59,335 nucleotides of DNA, from positions 1-59,335 of IMG/VR virus record IMGVR_UViG_3300029268_000019; one strand, written 5' to 3'. The DNA comes from a virus. Both the position numbers and the translations under genes were made by a program. Positions 32,939 through 41,767 of the stretch are shown here, one piece after another (within the stretch, counting starts at the first letter, position 1; each line of letters begins with the position of its first letter). A model generated the notes under the pieces. The model was not told the origin of the DNA. It was given only the letters and a program-made list of their open reading frames with translations, and did no database searches.

Positions 32939-33251
32939 TATCCTTTTTCATTTTATTCAAAAAATCACCTAATTGTCCTAATACATTAGTCAGATTTTCA
33001 TGAACACTATCACCAATTTTTCCCCCAGCTGACAACCCATTCTTCTGCATTATTTTCATAAACAAATCAATCTTTTCTTGTGCTGAAGCTTTTTCAAAAT
33101 CGAAATCTGCATATTCTGGGTTTGATTCTTTGAATTTATTATAAAGACAATTATCTTCACAATCCATTCCGAATGAAGAAGTTTTTTTAAGTGGTTTGCC
33201 ACAAATGGGGCATTTTAACCCCAATCCTTTAAAAAGTAAATTATCGAACAT
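32925..33251 (-). CDS. Zinc-ribbon protein upstream of the methylase, 108 aa
   Basis: CPICGKPL with CEDNC gives a compact zinc knuckle at residues 19-41. The C-terminal half is helical and charged. It overlaps the methylase gene, so the pair is co-expressed. The role is unknown. The 111 bases before it contain two short inverted repeats and no gene. Confidence 0.55.
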   Translation of the reverse strand: MFDNLLFKGLGLKCPICGKPLKKTSSFGMDCEDNCLYNKFKESNPEYADFDFEKASAQEKIDLFMKIMQKNGLSAGGKIGDSVHENLTNVLGQLGDFLNKMKKDNDSK

Positions 33252-33362
33252 ATTTTTTTGTTTTTTTAATGTAATTTATTATCAATGGTACGACATATGT
33301 ATAAAACATATACAACCACACAAGGCTGGTTGATATTAAAATAAATATCAATAAAATTACCA

Positions 33363-33560
33363 TCATACCAAATCAACAGAATTTAATGGTAATTCAAAAA
33401 AAGGAGAACCTGTTTCATCACAAAAAGCTTTTCCATTTGGTGAAATACAACCATATGTATAATTAGTATATTCGTATACCATATCACCTTTTTTTAAATC
33501 ATTATCTAACCAATGACATTCTTTGGTTGTTACATCTCTTGTTAATACAAATTTTTTCAT
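33363..33560 (-). CDS. Conserved-type hypothetical protein, 65 aa
   Basis: A small protein with RDVTTKECHWLDNDLKKGDMVYEYTNYTYGCI and GSPFFELP. This sequence pattern resembles a small phage family with a CxxL turn and a beta hairpin, whose function I do not know. It follows another tiny minus-strand gene. Confidence 0.5.
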   Translation of the reverse strand: MKKFVLTRDVTTKECHWLDNDLKKGDMVYEYTNYTYGCISPNGKAFCDETGSPFFELPLNSVDLV

Positions 33561-33568
33561 AATTTTAT

Positions 33569-33748
33569 TTATTTTTTAGCCCAATCTTCATGTAATTTTA
33601 CAGCATTATTACAAATGCAAAATCTTCCTATACATAAAATCCAATAGTCGGGAAACTTTTGATAATCGAAAAATAACCATTTCCCATCCATAAACTTTAC
33701 AATAACAAAATTGGTTCTACCAATTAACCAATATTTTTTTCTTTTCAT
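33569..33748 (-). CDS. Small basic protein, 59 aa
   Basis: The frame begins MKRKKYWLIGRTNFVIVKF and is aromatic and basic (WLFFDYQKFPDYW), with three cysteines near the end (CIGRFCICNN). It lies just before the 65-residue gene on the same strand. It is short and lacks a clear promoter. Confidence 0.45.
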   Translation of the reverse strand: MKRKKYWLIGRTNFVIVKFMDGKWLFFDYQKFPDYWILCIGRFCICNNAVKLHEDWAKK

Positions 33749-33784
33749 TCTGATAATATAAAGTTACACTTTAAATTTACATGT

Positions 33785-34522
33785 TTATTTAAAGTATATT
33801 ATATCCCATTTTCCATCATGTGTTTCAGATAATGCTGAAAAATTCTCAACAAAATCACCACTATTCATATAAGACTTACCTTTAATTGTTTTAATTTCAG
33901 GTAAATGTATATGACCACAAATAACACCATCAACAGTTAAACGTTTACACAATGTTTTAATTTTATTCTTATAACTACTTACTATCTTCAATAAACTTTT
34001 AACGATGGAACGACTAGAATCTGTCAAAGCATAATATTCCAACTCTTTTTTAAGTGGTTTATTTTTCTTAAAAACGTGACCAGTGTGTACCTTTTGTAAG
34101 TGATTACAAAAAGTTATTACTTGTTTAATGAATCTTTCTATAATAGGTGTATCTGAAACAAAATTATTGAAAATAAGTTTATGTCCATGTGATATAAAAT
34201 GTAATTTTTTATTGAAATCAACATAATCATAATTATTTCGTATAATCAAATTATGATTAGTAGGTAAATACTTTTTTAAATCGAAATCGTGATTACCAGT
34301 TATAAATATGACTTTTCCTTTTACTATTTCCAAAATATCAAAAAGACAATCCACATTTATTTCAGAACCAATGGTTTTAAGGTATTTAATATCAATTATA
34401 TCACCATTCAAAATTAAAATATCTGCACTATTCTGTTTAAGAAAGTCGTACAATTTTTCAACATTGGATTCTTCACTACCAATGTGAGTATCTGATACTA
34501 TTAAAGTCCTATATTTATTCAT
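33785..34522 (-). CDS. LpxH-like metallophosphoesterase
   Basis: The ATG at 34522 (MNKYRTLIVSDTHIGS) fits the family start, whereas the longer frame begins at a TTG. Metal-binding blocks are present: SDTHIG, NGDIID, GNHD, SHGH and GHIH. The arrangement resembles UDP-2,3-diacylglucosamine pyrophosphatase LpxH of lipid A synthesis. An alternative is a general phosphoesterase, and the substrate is not proven. Confidence 0.75.
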   Translation of the reverse strand: MNKYRTLIVSDTHIGSEESNVEKLYDFLKQNSADILILNGDIIDIKYLKTIGSEINVDCLFDILEIVKGKVIFITGNHDFDLKKYLPTNHNLIIRNNYDYVDFNKKLHFISHGHKLIFNNFVSDTPIIERFIKQVITFCNHLQKVHTGHVFKKNKPLKKELEYYALTDSSRSIVKSLLKIVSSYKNKIKTLCKRLTVDGVICGHIHLPEIKTIKGKSYMNSGDFVENFSALSETHDGKWDIIYFK

Positions 34523-34606
34523 TTCAATTAAGATAATAAATATTTTCAGAATAAAAAAACTTTCCCTCAATTTTTCTTTAAAAAGGGAAAATTAATCTTA
34601 CTGAAT

Positions 34607-35440
34607 ATGATATGGAATTTTTCAAAAGAAGTTGAGCCAAATTTTTGTGAAAGACAATATTTTAAAAGGGTGGCAGAAAAATTATCACCACATTTTGATG
34701 ATAGTTACAATTTAATTATATCTTGTTGTTACGATGAAACATTAGAACTATACAATAAAGATAAAAAAAATATCGTCATATATTTAAGTGATGAATATGG
34801 TATTTTCAAAAGTTGGTTTAATAAAGTTGATTTGGTATTCAGAACATATCCCAGAAAAGGATTTTTTGATAATCTGAAAATATTCCCTATTCCACTTGGT
34901 TTAGTAATGCCTGATTTTGTAACTTATGAATTGGAAAAACCAAAAAAGAAATTGAGTGAAAGAAAATACGATTACTTTTATAGTGGACAACCATCACCCA
35001 ATAGAACACAATTTGTCAATCAAATAAAAAATGTTGTTAAACAATTACCAGAATTAAATGGTATAATAAGAGAAACAACTAGTTTTAGAACTGGTTATCC
35101 CATAGACGAATATTTTCAAATATTAAATGATACAAAAATATCATTTGTCCCTTTGGGTAAAGTTATACCAGAAAGTTTTCGTTTTATGGAATCGTTTGAA
35201 TCTGAATGTGTTGTAGTAACAGATTTTCCATTAAATATGAATAAAGATATTTGGTATTATAGAGAATGTCCCGCTTATGTAATTAATTTTTATTCACAAA
35301 TCACACCGGATTTAATTAAAAACATATTACAAAATATAGATTCCAATCAAGAAAAAAGTATAAAATATTACAATGATAAATTATCAACAGATGCTACATG
35401 TAAATTCATCATTGATACAATAAATAAGAAATTTGCATGA
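34607..35440 (+). CDS. Exostosin-like glycosyltransferase (GT-B type)
   Basis: The C-terminal half (KYDYFYSGQPSPNRTQFV, then EYFQILNDTKISFVPLGKVIPESFRFMESF and CVVVTD) matches the donor-binding region of exostosin-type glycosyltransferases. The N-terminal half (IVIYLSDEYGIF, IFPIPLGL) is the acceptor half. It probably transfers a sugar to virion or host glycans. It overlaps the next gene by four bases. Confidence 0.7.
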   Translation: MIWNFSKEVEPNFCERQYFKRVAEKLSPHFDDSYNLIISCCYDETLELYNKDKKNIVIYLSDEYGIFKSWFNKVDLVFRTYPRKGFFDNLKIFPIPLGLVMPDFVTYELEKPKKKLSERKYDYFYSGQPSPNRTQFVNQIKNVVKQLPELNGIIRETTSFRTGYPIDEYFQILNDTKISFVPLGKVIPESFRFMESFESECVVVTDFPLNMNKDIWYYRECPAYVINFYSQITPDLIKNILQNIDSNQEKSIKYYNDKLSTDATCKFIIDTINKKFA

Positions 35441-36618
35441 TGAAAAGGGGTGTAGGATTTTTCTGTCCTGAGAATTATCTTTATTTGAGTAATGTTCCTT
35501 TCGTAGAATATAATGGTAAACAATTAAAAGCTTCAAATTTATTAAATATTATAAATGATATTATAATAAAATTTCAGTTAAACACCGATGATGACTACGA
35601 TGTAGATGATTATAAATTTAATTTATACAGTAGAATATTAAGAAGTAGATATGGTAAATTCTATAAATATTACATAGATTATTTGGTTGAAACAAATTTT
35701 ATGAAAATGACATCCAACTATTATGTTGGTAAAAAATCCAAAACTTATGTTTTGAATTGGTTTGATTTGGAGAAGATTAAAAGGGTAAAAGTTTATGATA
35801 ACATAATAAATAAAAGGATAAACAAAGATTATTTAAGAAATATTCTTTATAATGATAGTCCTATTAATATTGATTTAAGAAAAAGATTAGTTGAAGATTT
35901 ATATAGTGTTACTATAAATAGTGAAAAGTCATTAGAACTCATAAAGACATTAAAAGATGATAATCAACTTACAAAAGAGAAATATTTTAAAAATTATTAC
36001 TCTATAAATAATGTTAAAGATTGTCATTTATATTTCATTTTTGATGATTATGGTAGATTTCATACGAATTTTACAGTTTTGAAAAAAGAGATAAGAAAAA
36101 ACTATCTTAAAATAAACGGTGAAAATGTAGAAGAGATAGATTTACCCAATTCACAACCATTCTTCTTATCAAGAATATTAAGAGATGTAATGGATATTTC
36201 GGATCCGGAATTAAAATTATTTACAGAATTAGTAGAGGGTGGAATGTTTTATGACTATATAATATATCACAATCCTGAATATTTTGATGGTAAAAATGAT
36301 AGAGTTAATGCTAAAAAATTAACATATAAAGTTCTTTTTGGTCATAATGGTGTGAAATCGATTCAAAGTTTAATATTTAAAAAATTATTTCCTAAAATAT
36401 TTGACCATATCTTACTTTTTAAGAAAGATAATTATAAGAATTTGTGTTATAAATTAATGAGAATGGAAAGTGATTTTGTTTTTGGAAAAGTTGTTCCGGA
36501 TATTTACAAACAAATAAAAGGTATTAGAATTTTTACAGTTCACGACTCAATATCTTTTCAAGCTAGATATAAAGATAAGATAAAACAAATATTCGATTAT
36601 CATTTTAAAAATAGTTAA
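35437..36618 (+). CDS. Polymerase-A-like palm protein with winged-helix N-terminus
   Basis: Residues 75-115 look like a winged helix (YKYYIDYLVETNFMKMTS then YYVGKKSKTYVLNW). The C-terminal half has a family A polymerase order: EIDLPNSQPFFLSRI (motif A-like Asp), R-x3-K in DRVNAKKLTYKVLFG (motif B), and FTVHDSIS (motif C, H-D-S). The motifs are divergent and there is no exonuclease domain. It may be a compact replication or primer-making enzyme. The assignment is from pattern only. Confidence 0.55.
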   Translation: MMKRGVGFFCPENYLYLSNVPFVEYNGKQLKASNLLNIINDIIIKFQLNTDDDYDVDDYKFNLYSRILRSRYGKFYKYYIDYLVETNFMKMTSNYYVGKKSKTYVLNWFDLEKIKRVKVYDNIINKRINKDYLRNILYNDSPINIDLRKRLVEDLYSVTINSEKSLELIKTLKDDNQLTKEKYFKNYYSINNVKDCHLYFIFDDYGRFHTNFTVLKKEIRKNYLKINGENVEEIDLPNSQPFFLSRILRDVMDISDPELKLFTELVEGGMFYDYIIYHNPEYFDGKNDRVNAKKLTYKVLFGHNGVKSIQSLIFKKLFPKIFDHILLFKKDNYKNLCYKLMRMESDFVFGKVVPDIYKQIKGIRIFTVHDSISFQARYKDKIKQIFDYHFKNS

Positions 36619-36621
36619 AAT

Positions 36622-36653
36622 AAAAAACCCCAGATTACTGGGGTTTTCTTTTT
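36622..36653 (+). terminator. Rho-independent terminator (bidirectional)
   Basis: A ten-pair stem AAAACCCCAG / CTGGGGTTTT with an ATTA loop and T-rich end, between the polymerase-like gene and the minus-strand gene ending at 36653. Confidence 0.85.
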
Positions 36654-37141
36654 TATTCTTCAGCATCTTCATCATCCGGAAATGTAATTGGTATAAAGTA
36701 ATCACCACCACCTATATTTTCAGCAATATAATCACTATAATTAATCCCTGTTCCAGAAGTTCCAGAAGTTCCAGATATACCCGAAGAACCACTATAACTA
36801 TAATTACTATAAACTGACATTTTGAATGATGATTTCCAATTCCATTCATCATTGACAAGTTGATTGAATTCGTGTTGTTCTAATTCTAAAATTTCATCAA
36901 CTGACATTTCAACCATTTTAATTACCAAATCATAATCCTTTTCGTGACATTGTGGTTTGGATAAATCAAAATCCAGATTGAATTTTTTACCACCGACTAT
37001 TTTCTGTAATTCCTTGTTAAGTAAATCGGCCGCTTTAACCCTGTAAGCTTTAATTGATTCTTTGTACTCGTCTTTGTGCTTCTTCCTGTTTTCGACAAGA
37101 ATTCTCAAAAGTTCATCTTTGTTCACTCTTACTGTTTTCAT
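36653..37141 (-). CDS. Hypothetical protein with GTSG tail, 162 aa
   Basis: A helical first half (ELLRILVENRKKHKDEYKES) and a charged middle (DYDLVIKMVEMSVDEILELE then FNQLVNDEWNWKSSF) are followed by SGSSGISGTSGTSGTG and an acidic end. The glycine-serine-threonine run resembles the linker in the 603-residue virion protein. The function is unknown. Confidence 0.6.
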   Translation of the reverse strand: MKTVRVNKDELLRILVENRKKHKDEYKESIKAYRVKAADLLNKELQKIVGGKKFNLDFDLSKPQCHEKDYDLVIKMVEMSVDEILELEQHEFNQLVNDEWNWKSSFKMSVYSNYSYSGSSGISGTSGTSGTGINYSDYIAENIGGGDYFIPITFPDDEDAEE

Positions 37142-37257
37142 AATAAATTGTTATTTTTTTTGTAAAAATGAGCATTTTAAATTCTTTATTAGAGCAATTC
37201 TAATATTATTTTTAACGATGTTCAGAAATTATATATTATAACAATTCGGGTCAAAAC

Positions 37258-37935
37258 TTAATTACACCAATCAAATCTTAATTCACCATTTGGGAATAAA
37301 GTTTGTTTAGTTTCATCATATATTGGTTCTGGTAAATTAAATAGTGGAGATAAGTCTGTATCCCTTTTATCATTATTATCCCTAATTACCCAATAGGATA
37401 CGTTATTTAATCCAATCTCGTCAAGATGACATATCATATCTTTTAATTGATCTGGGGTGTTTATACCATCTTTAAACAAGGGAATATTTATTCTGATGAT
37501 TAGATTAGTAATCTTTTCGATTTCTTTAATTTCTTCCATTGTTGGTGGAAGTTCTTTTGAATGTAAAGTTGATTGAGATATTTTTGGATTTATATTATGA
37601 ACAGTTACATATAAGTGTGTAAGTCCCATATTTTTCCAATCTTTCAATAATTCGATAGAATCTTTTAATAAAATCCCATTCGTATATAATTTTATTTTTC
37701 TTATTTTAAATTCTCTTATTGTATGTAAAGTTCTATATATATTACTTGGTTGTAACAATGGTTCACCCCCACCGGAAATAGATAATTCTTCAATGGTATC
37801 TTTATTATCTTTTACAATTGATTTAAACAAATCAAATTTGAAAGAATTTTGTGTTCTGTGTTGTTTTCCCGCACAGAATGAACAACTGGCATTACAACCT
37901 TTATTACATACCAGTACACCTAACTTTTTTATCAT
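37258..37935 (-). CDS. Radical SAM protein, 225 aa
   Basis: The cluster motif CNASCSFC (C14-x3-C18-x2-C21) lies at the N-terminus, followed by ELSISGGGEPLLQPS (GGEP, SAM-binding) and IKLYTNGIL. The protein is short for the family and ends near FPNGELRFDWC. The sequence around the cluster, with a C-A-G-K-x-H-R pattern, resembles the neighbour at 38104, so the two are likely paralogues. The substrate is unknown. Confidence 0.8.
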   Translation of the reverse strand: MIKKLGVLVCNKGCNASCSFCAGKQHRTQNSFKFDLFKSIVKDNKDTIEELSISGGGEPLLQPSNIYRTLHTIREFKIRKIKLYTNGILLKDSIELLKDWKNMGLTHLYVTVHNINPKISQSTLHSKELPPTMEEIKEIEKITNLIIRINIPLFKDGINTPDQLKDMICHLDEIGLNNVSYWVIRDNNDKRDTDLSPLFNLPEPIYDETKQTLFPNGELRFDWCN

Positions 37936-37979
37936 TTTTATAAATTAGAAAAATATGACTTTTTTACTTTAATACGAAA

Positions 37980-38096
37980 CATGATCGTGATGAAAACGCT
38001 GCCAAAAATATAAAAAATTTTGGGTTGAGTAACCAACCCAGCATCACTCAAAGTGAATGGTTACATTGTGCTTGTGATGTAGAAACTACTAATTAG
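37980..38096 (+). pseudogene. TnpB C-terminal remnant (IS200/IS605 family)
   Basis: In frame from 37980 the plus strand reads HDRDENAAKNIKNFGLSNQP and continues to the stop at 38094-38096. HDRDxNAAxNI is the third RuvC catalytic motif of TnpB. A stop codon at 37956 and the absence of upstream TnpB sequence show that only the tail survives. It lies between two radical SAM genes on the opposite strand. Confidence 0.75.
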
Positions 38097-38103
38097 TAAT
38101 GGT

Positions 38104-38982
38104 TCACCCCAGTTGACATATAGCACCTTCTTTAATCCATGAATAATAAACTCCACCATCTTGTAAAACAACTAATTGCCTTACGAAATCTTTTTTTGGA
38201 TCGTGTTTTGTTACATAATCAGTAAGACGAACAATCTTTCCATTCAAATCATATACACCACCACCCCATTCATGTGAATGACATAATTTTCCATTTTTGT
38301 GTAACCATCTCCATATTTTATATTGATTCAATTTTGATGGTGTAAATTCATTTCTTGTACCATCTGGATTTCCAACTGTCCAAGCTGTAATATTATTATA
38401 TCCATAATCAAATAAAGTATTTAGTGTATGTTGAAATAGAAAAGGGGTATCAATTCCACCTTTTCTCAATAATATAGTAGCCCTTACACCTAGTCCATGT
38501 TTTTTTATATTATTACGAATTGTTTTGAATGATGGGTATTCTCTAATACCATAAATTTTAGCTTGTTCCCATTCAAAATAATGGTGAATAGAAATCACAA
38601 TGTTTGTTAATCCTAATTCTTTCCATATTGGTATCCATTTATCACAAAATGTTTCATCAGCAAAAAGAATACCATTGGTGAACATATTTACGTTAGGAAA
38701 ATATGCACCATCCTTAACACATTTTTGATATACTTTTAGAGCTTCTGTTACAGATTCCGGGTCACAAGTTGGTTCACCAGCGGATGTTAAAGATAAACTC
38801 CAACCACCATATTTTGATGATAATTTGATAGCGAATTCAAGATTTTTTATGTTTGTTTGATGAAGAATATCATCTCTTTTACCTCTTCCGAGGGTTTTTC
38901 CTGAACAGAATGGACAATTACCATTACATGAACCATTACCAATTACTGCGGATACGCTATAGATTTTTTCTATACATGCCAT
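38104..38982 (-). CDS. Radical SAM protein, 292 aa
   Basis: The cluster motif CNGNCPFC (C19-x3-C23-x2-C26) is followed by SLTSAGEPTCDPES (GEP) and NVNMFTNGIL. It is longer than the neighbour at 37258, with an added C-terminal part (RLTDYVTKHDPKKDFVRQLV and a late cysteine) that may bind substrate. The substrate and pathway are unknown. Confidence 0.8.
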   Translation of the reverse strand: MACIEKIYSVSAVIGNGSCNGNCPFCSGKTLGRGKRDDILHQTNIKNLEFAIKLSSKYGGWSLSLTSAGEPTCDPESVTEALKVYQKCVKDGAYFPNVNMFTNGILFADETFCDKWIPIWKELGLTNIVISIHHYFEWEQAKIYGIREYPSFKTIRNNIKKHGLGVRATILLRKGGIDTPFLFQHTLNTLFDYGYNNITAWTVGNPDGTRNEFTPSKLNQYKIWRWLHKNGKLCHSHEWGGGVYDLNGKIVRLTDYVTKHDPKKDFVRQLVVLQDGGVYYSWIKEGAICQLG

Positions 38983-39027
38983 AAATCAATTATTTCTTCT
39001 ATTGTATAAGAAATTAATCAACTTGTT

Positions 39028-39990
39028 TTAGGACTTTGAATAAACTTTTTTATAATATTCATCGGAATTGAATATATCTACTATTTCAACGGTTCTATTT
39101 TTTGGTTGTACTATCACTTCCAATTCCCCCGGAAAAACCAATTCACTATTTAAGAATTTATGATTTTCTACCCAATTTGTATCTAATAATATTTCTGATG
39201 AATCGAACTTGTGTTTTAGAACAATACCTATTTCATTTTCTTTCATTGTTCTCATATCATCCAAACCTTTTTTACCACTAGCAAAAGATCTAGCTACACT
39301 TGGGTCTAAAGACCAACTTGGTTTATTACATTTAATAGTATCACCTATTTTAATTTCACCATTTTTAATTTTAACACAAATATCTTTGTTGAAATAATCT
39401 TCATAATCTGGAGCATAACATTTCAAATTTAAACCTCTATATAAAATTAAAGAATCAACAACGGGCATTAAATCACCCTTTAATCCTAGAAATTTATTCA
39501 TTTTAACCCACCATCCTACAGTTCCTCTTTGATATTTAGACCACCAATTTCTTATATCATAATAATCTGTATTTTGTAATGTATAATGAATATCCTTTTT
39601 TGTTTCTCTTTCAAATCTTCTAGAAAATAATTCTTCTGGTATTCTAGAAATAGGATAATTTTTGGTATCATATTTTTTTAAAGGTTGATTATCATAATTT
39701 AACCATTCATCTCTTGTCTTTGGAACTTTAAAAAAAGAAAATAATTCATTGTAACCATTTTTTGTCATTTTCCATTTTCCATTAACGAATTCAGCGTAAC
39801 CATTTTCATTTAAATATTTAACAGCTTCACCGAAAGTGACACCCATTCGATTATCTTTTATCCAATTTTTTTCATCCATTCCATCATTATCTTCATAAAT
39901 ATATAACATTTCCAACCAAGCCATTATTCTGACAAGTTTTTCATCGTAATCATTATTTTCTTTTATGTATTGAATAAATTTTGTTATCAT
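39028..39990 (-). CDS. ADP-ribosyltransferase with head-targeting-type leader
   Basis: The C-terminal 145 residues are a clear R-S-E ADP-ribosyltransferase: LILYRGLNL (R185), KPSWSLDPSVARSFASG (S225-W-S227) and FPGELEVIV (E289-L-E291). The leader MITKFIQYIKEN ends in I-K-E. The N-terminal half has a winged-helix-like stretch (VTFGEAVKYLNENGYAEF). It is coupled by a four-base overlap to the cupin gene upstream. The likely role is modification of a host protein early in infection. Confidence 0.75.
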   Translation of the reverse strand: MITKFIQYIKENNDYDEKLVRIMAWLEMLYIYEDNDGMDEKNWIKDNRMGVTFGEAVKYLNENGYAEFVNGKWKMTKNGYNELFSFFKVPKTRDEWLNYDNQPLKKYDTKNYPISRIPEELFSRRFERETKKDIHYTLQNTDYYDIRNWWSKYQRGTVGWWVKMNKFLGLKGDLMPVVDSLILYRGLNLKCYAPDYEDYFNKDICVKIKNGEIKIGDTIKCNKPSWSLDPSVARSFASGKKGLDDMRTMKENEIGIVLKHKFDSSEILLDTNWVENHKFLNSELVFPGELEVIVQPKNRTVEIVDIFNSDEYYKKVYSKS

Positions 39991-40436
39991 TCGGTTGTTA
40001 TTCCATCAAATTTTTCTTTACTTTTGGAAGCTTCAGATTTTGTTCCGAATGTTATTCCGTCTTTATGATTGGGTGGTGTATATATTGTATATATCTTTAA
40101 ATCTGATTTTCCTGTATTTATTATATTATGTGTACTACCACATGGGATTATTAAAACATCACCATTACCTACTATGTATTCATTTTCATTAATAATACAT
40201 TTACCTTCTCCAGCTTCAAATCTAAAAAATTGATCAACATTTGCATGTGTTTCTTTACCGATATCTTCACCGGGTTTTAGACTCATCAAAACAAGTTGCA
40301 TATGTTTACTTGTATATAATACTTTTCTAAAGTTATCATTTTTCAAAGTATCATTTTCTATGTTACTTGTGAAACCTTTTTGTTCCTGTTTCTTTACATT
40401 AAAATTTTCAAATGTTTTTAGATTTTTCATTTTCAT
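39987..40436 (-). CDS. Cupin-domain protein with leader
   Basis: The leader MKMKNLKTFENFN is followed by a cupin barrel: LKPGEDIGKETHANVDQFFRF, GEGKCIINENEYIVGNGDVL and IPCGSTHNIINTG, with the histidines and Gln/Glu in metal-binding positions. Cupins bind small molecules or act as dioxygenases or isomerases, so the activity is undefined. A leader on a cupin is unexpected and supports its packaging in the head. Confidence 0.7.
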   Translation of the reverse strand: MKMKNLKTFENFNVKKQEQKGFTSNIENDTLKNDNFRKVLYTSKHMQLVLMSLKPGEDIGKETHANVDQFFRFEAGEGKCIINENEYIVGNGDVLIIPCGSTHNIINTGKSDLKIYTIYTPPNHKDGITFGTKSEASKSKEKFDGITTE

Positions 40437-40455
40437 TATTTGTTTTTTAATTTTT

Positions 40456-41682
40456 TTACTCTGAAATTTTTAGTTTACCATTTCTGATTACATAATCCAA
40501 ATGTATGTGTGCACTATTAGACTGTGTTCCATTATAGAATTGAATTTCATCTGGAAATAAAATATCAGCCTTTTTATGAATCCCCTCACCTTCAGTTTTA
40601 ACCACTTTCCCTTTACCGAATCTGGTATGTGTGACATTAGTATCCGGAATAATCTGATTAATGATATCGAGAATTTCAGAATCGGTATATTCTTTCTGTT
40701 TCTGTTGTGTGTCGTTATTTTTTAATTCATTATCTTTTTTTAATTTTTGTTGTACTTTTTTTCCACTAAAAACATTTGCTACATTTTTTACTCTTTCAAA
40801 ATCATCAAATTTACTGAAAACATTTGTCACAATATCACCCCACAAACTACGAACATAAGATACATCGACATCAGATATATAAGACACCATTTCTGGTGTC
40901 ACTCTTCCACCATTGTATTCTTTTTTCAATTCAAGATATATATCTTTCAAAGAATTTAATAATTCACCGGATTTTTCCGCTTTCTTAATATGATGAGTAG
41001 TTTCATCATTGGTTACATCCAATTTTTGTTTTTTTAAACCTTTTTTTCTTATATTACCATACATATCATAATGAACATTAAGAGTTTCTATCTCACTTAT
41101 AGACTCTTTTGAAATAGTCCCCCTTGGAATTCCAAATATTGTTATTGATACATAATAAGATGGTGATGTTTTAGATTGGGGATAATTTAATCTTCCTTCT
41201 AATTGTATAGTTTCACAATTATTATTTCTCCAAACAAAATTTTTGTACCATTTAGATCCACTACTACATTGAAATAAAGCGATAATTATCATTCCTTTAT
41301 TACCCTCAATTGATGCTTTCTCTATGAATTTTCTTTGTGACCTATCATATGGTGATGCTAACCATCCAAATTTACCATATTTATGCCATTCTTGTTTCAA
41401 ACTATTTTCTCTTAAAGGAGGATCTATCCCAATAGATCCATTTAAAGTGAACCCTTTTGGGAATTTTATATTATTTTCATTACAACACAAGTCTACAGTT
41501 TGACTATCTTCCCATCCTATTTCAGGTCTTAATATATCTTTCAATTTATTTATAAACCATAATGGAGTAGGATAATCGTTAACATCCGATGTTTCTCTTT
41601 TAACTATATTACTTTTTGTTAAAATTTTCCCTTTAGTATATAAACTAGAATCAAAATCTTCAAATAAAATTAAATTATTCAT
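40456..41682 (-). CDS. Dam-like DNA adenine methyltransferase with leader
   Basis: After the leader MNNLILFEDFD the pattern YPTPLWFINKL, SIGIDPPL, FGWLASPYDRSQRKFIEKA and LEGRLNYPQSKTSPSYYV fits the phage Dam N6-adenine methyltransferase family. The usual NPPY is here either DPPL (87-90) or SPY (110-112). The C-terminal 150 residues are extra and include a helical K/Q-rich part and a GKGKVVKTEGEGIHKKADILF module like the UvrD C-terminus. A leader on a DNA methyltransferase recalls phage-injected antirestriction enzymes such as P1 Dar proteins. Confidence 0.65.
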   Translation of the reverse strand: MNNLILFEDFDSSLYTKGKILTKSNIVKRETSDVNDYPTPLWFINKLKDILRPEIGWEDSQTVDLCCNENNIKFPKGFTLNGSIGIDPPLRENSLKQEWHKYGKFGWLASPYDRSQRKFIEKASIEGNKGMIIIALFQCSSGSKWYKNFVWRNNNCETIQLEGRLNYPQSKTSPSYYVSITIFGIPRGTISKESISEIETLNVHYDMYGNIRKKGLKKQKLDVTNDETTHHIKKAEKSGELLNSLKDIYLELKKEYNGGRVTPEMVSYISDVDVSYVRSLWGDIVTNVFSKFDDFERVKNVANVFSGKKVQQKLKKDNELKNNDTQQKQKEYTDSEILDIINQIIPDTNVTHTRFGKGKVVKTEGEGIHKKADILFPDEIQFYNGTQSNSAHIHLDYVIRNGKLKISE

Positions 41683-41703
41683 GAATTACTTTCTTGTTTT
41701 TTA

Positions 41704-41714
41704 TTATATATTAT
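41704..41714 (-). promoter_or_regulatory. Late-type promoter box
   Basis: On the minus strand ATAATATATAA followed by TAAAAAACAAG, 22 bases before the methyltransferase ATG. Confidence 0.5.
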
Positions 41715-41738
41715 TTTTTAAAATAGAGAACAACGTTT

Positions 41739-41749
41739 TTAATATATAA
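41739..41749 (+). promoter_or_regulatory. Late-type promoter box
   Basis: TTAATATATAA followed by AAATAAAAACC, 18 bases before the first structural gene at 41768. It lies 24 bases from the divergent box. Confidence 0.6.
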
Positions 41750-41767
41750 AAATAAAAACCAAGAATA

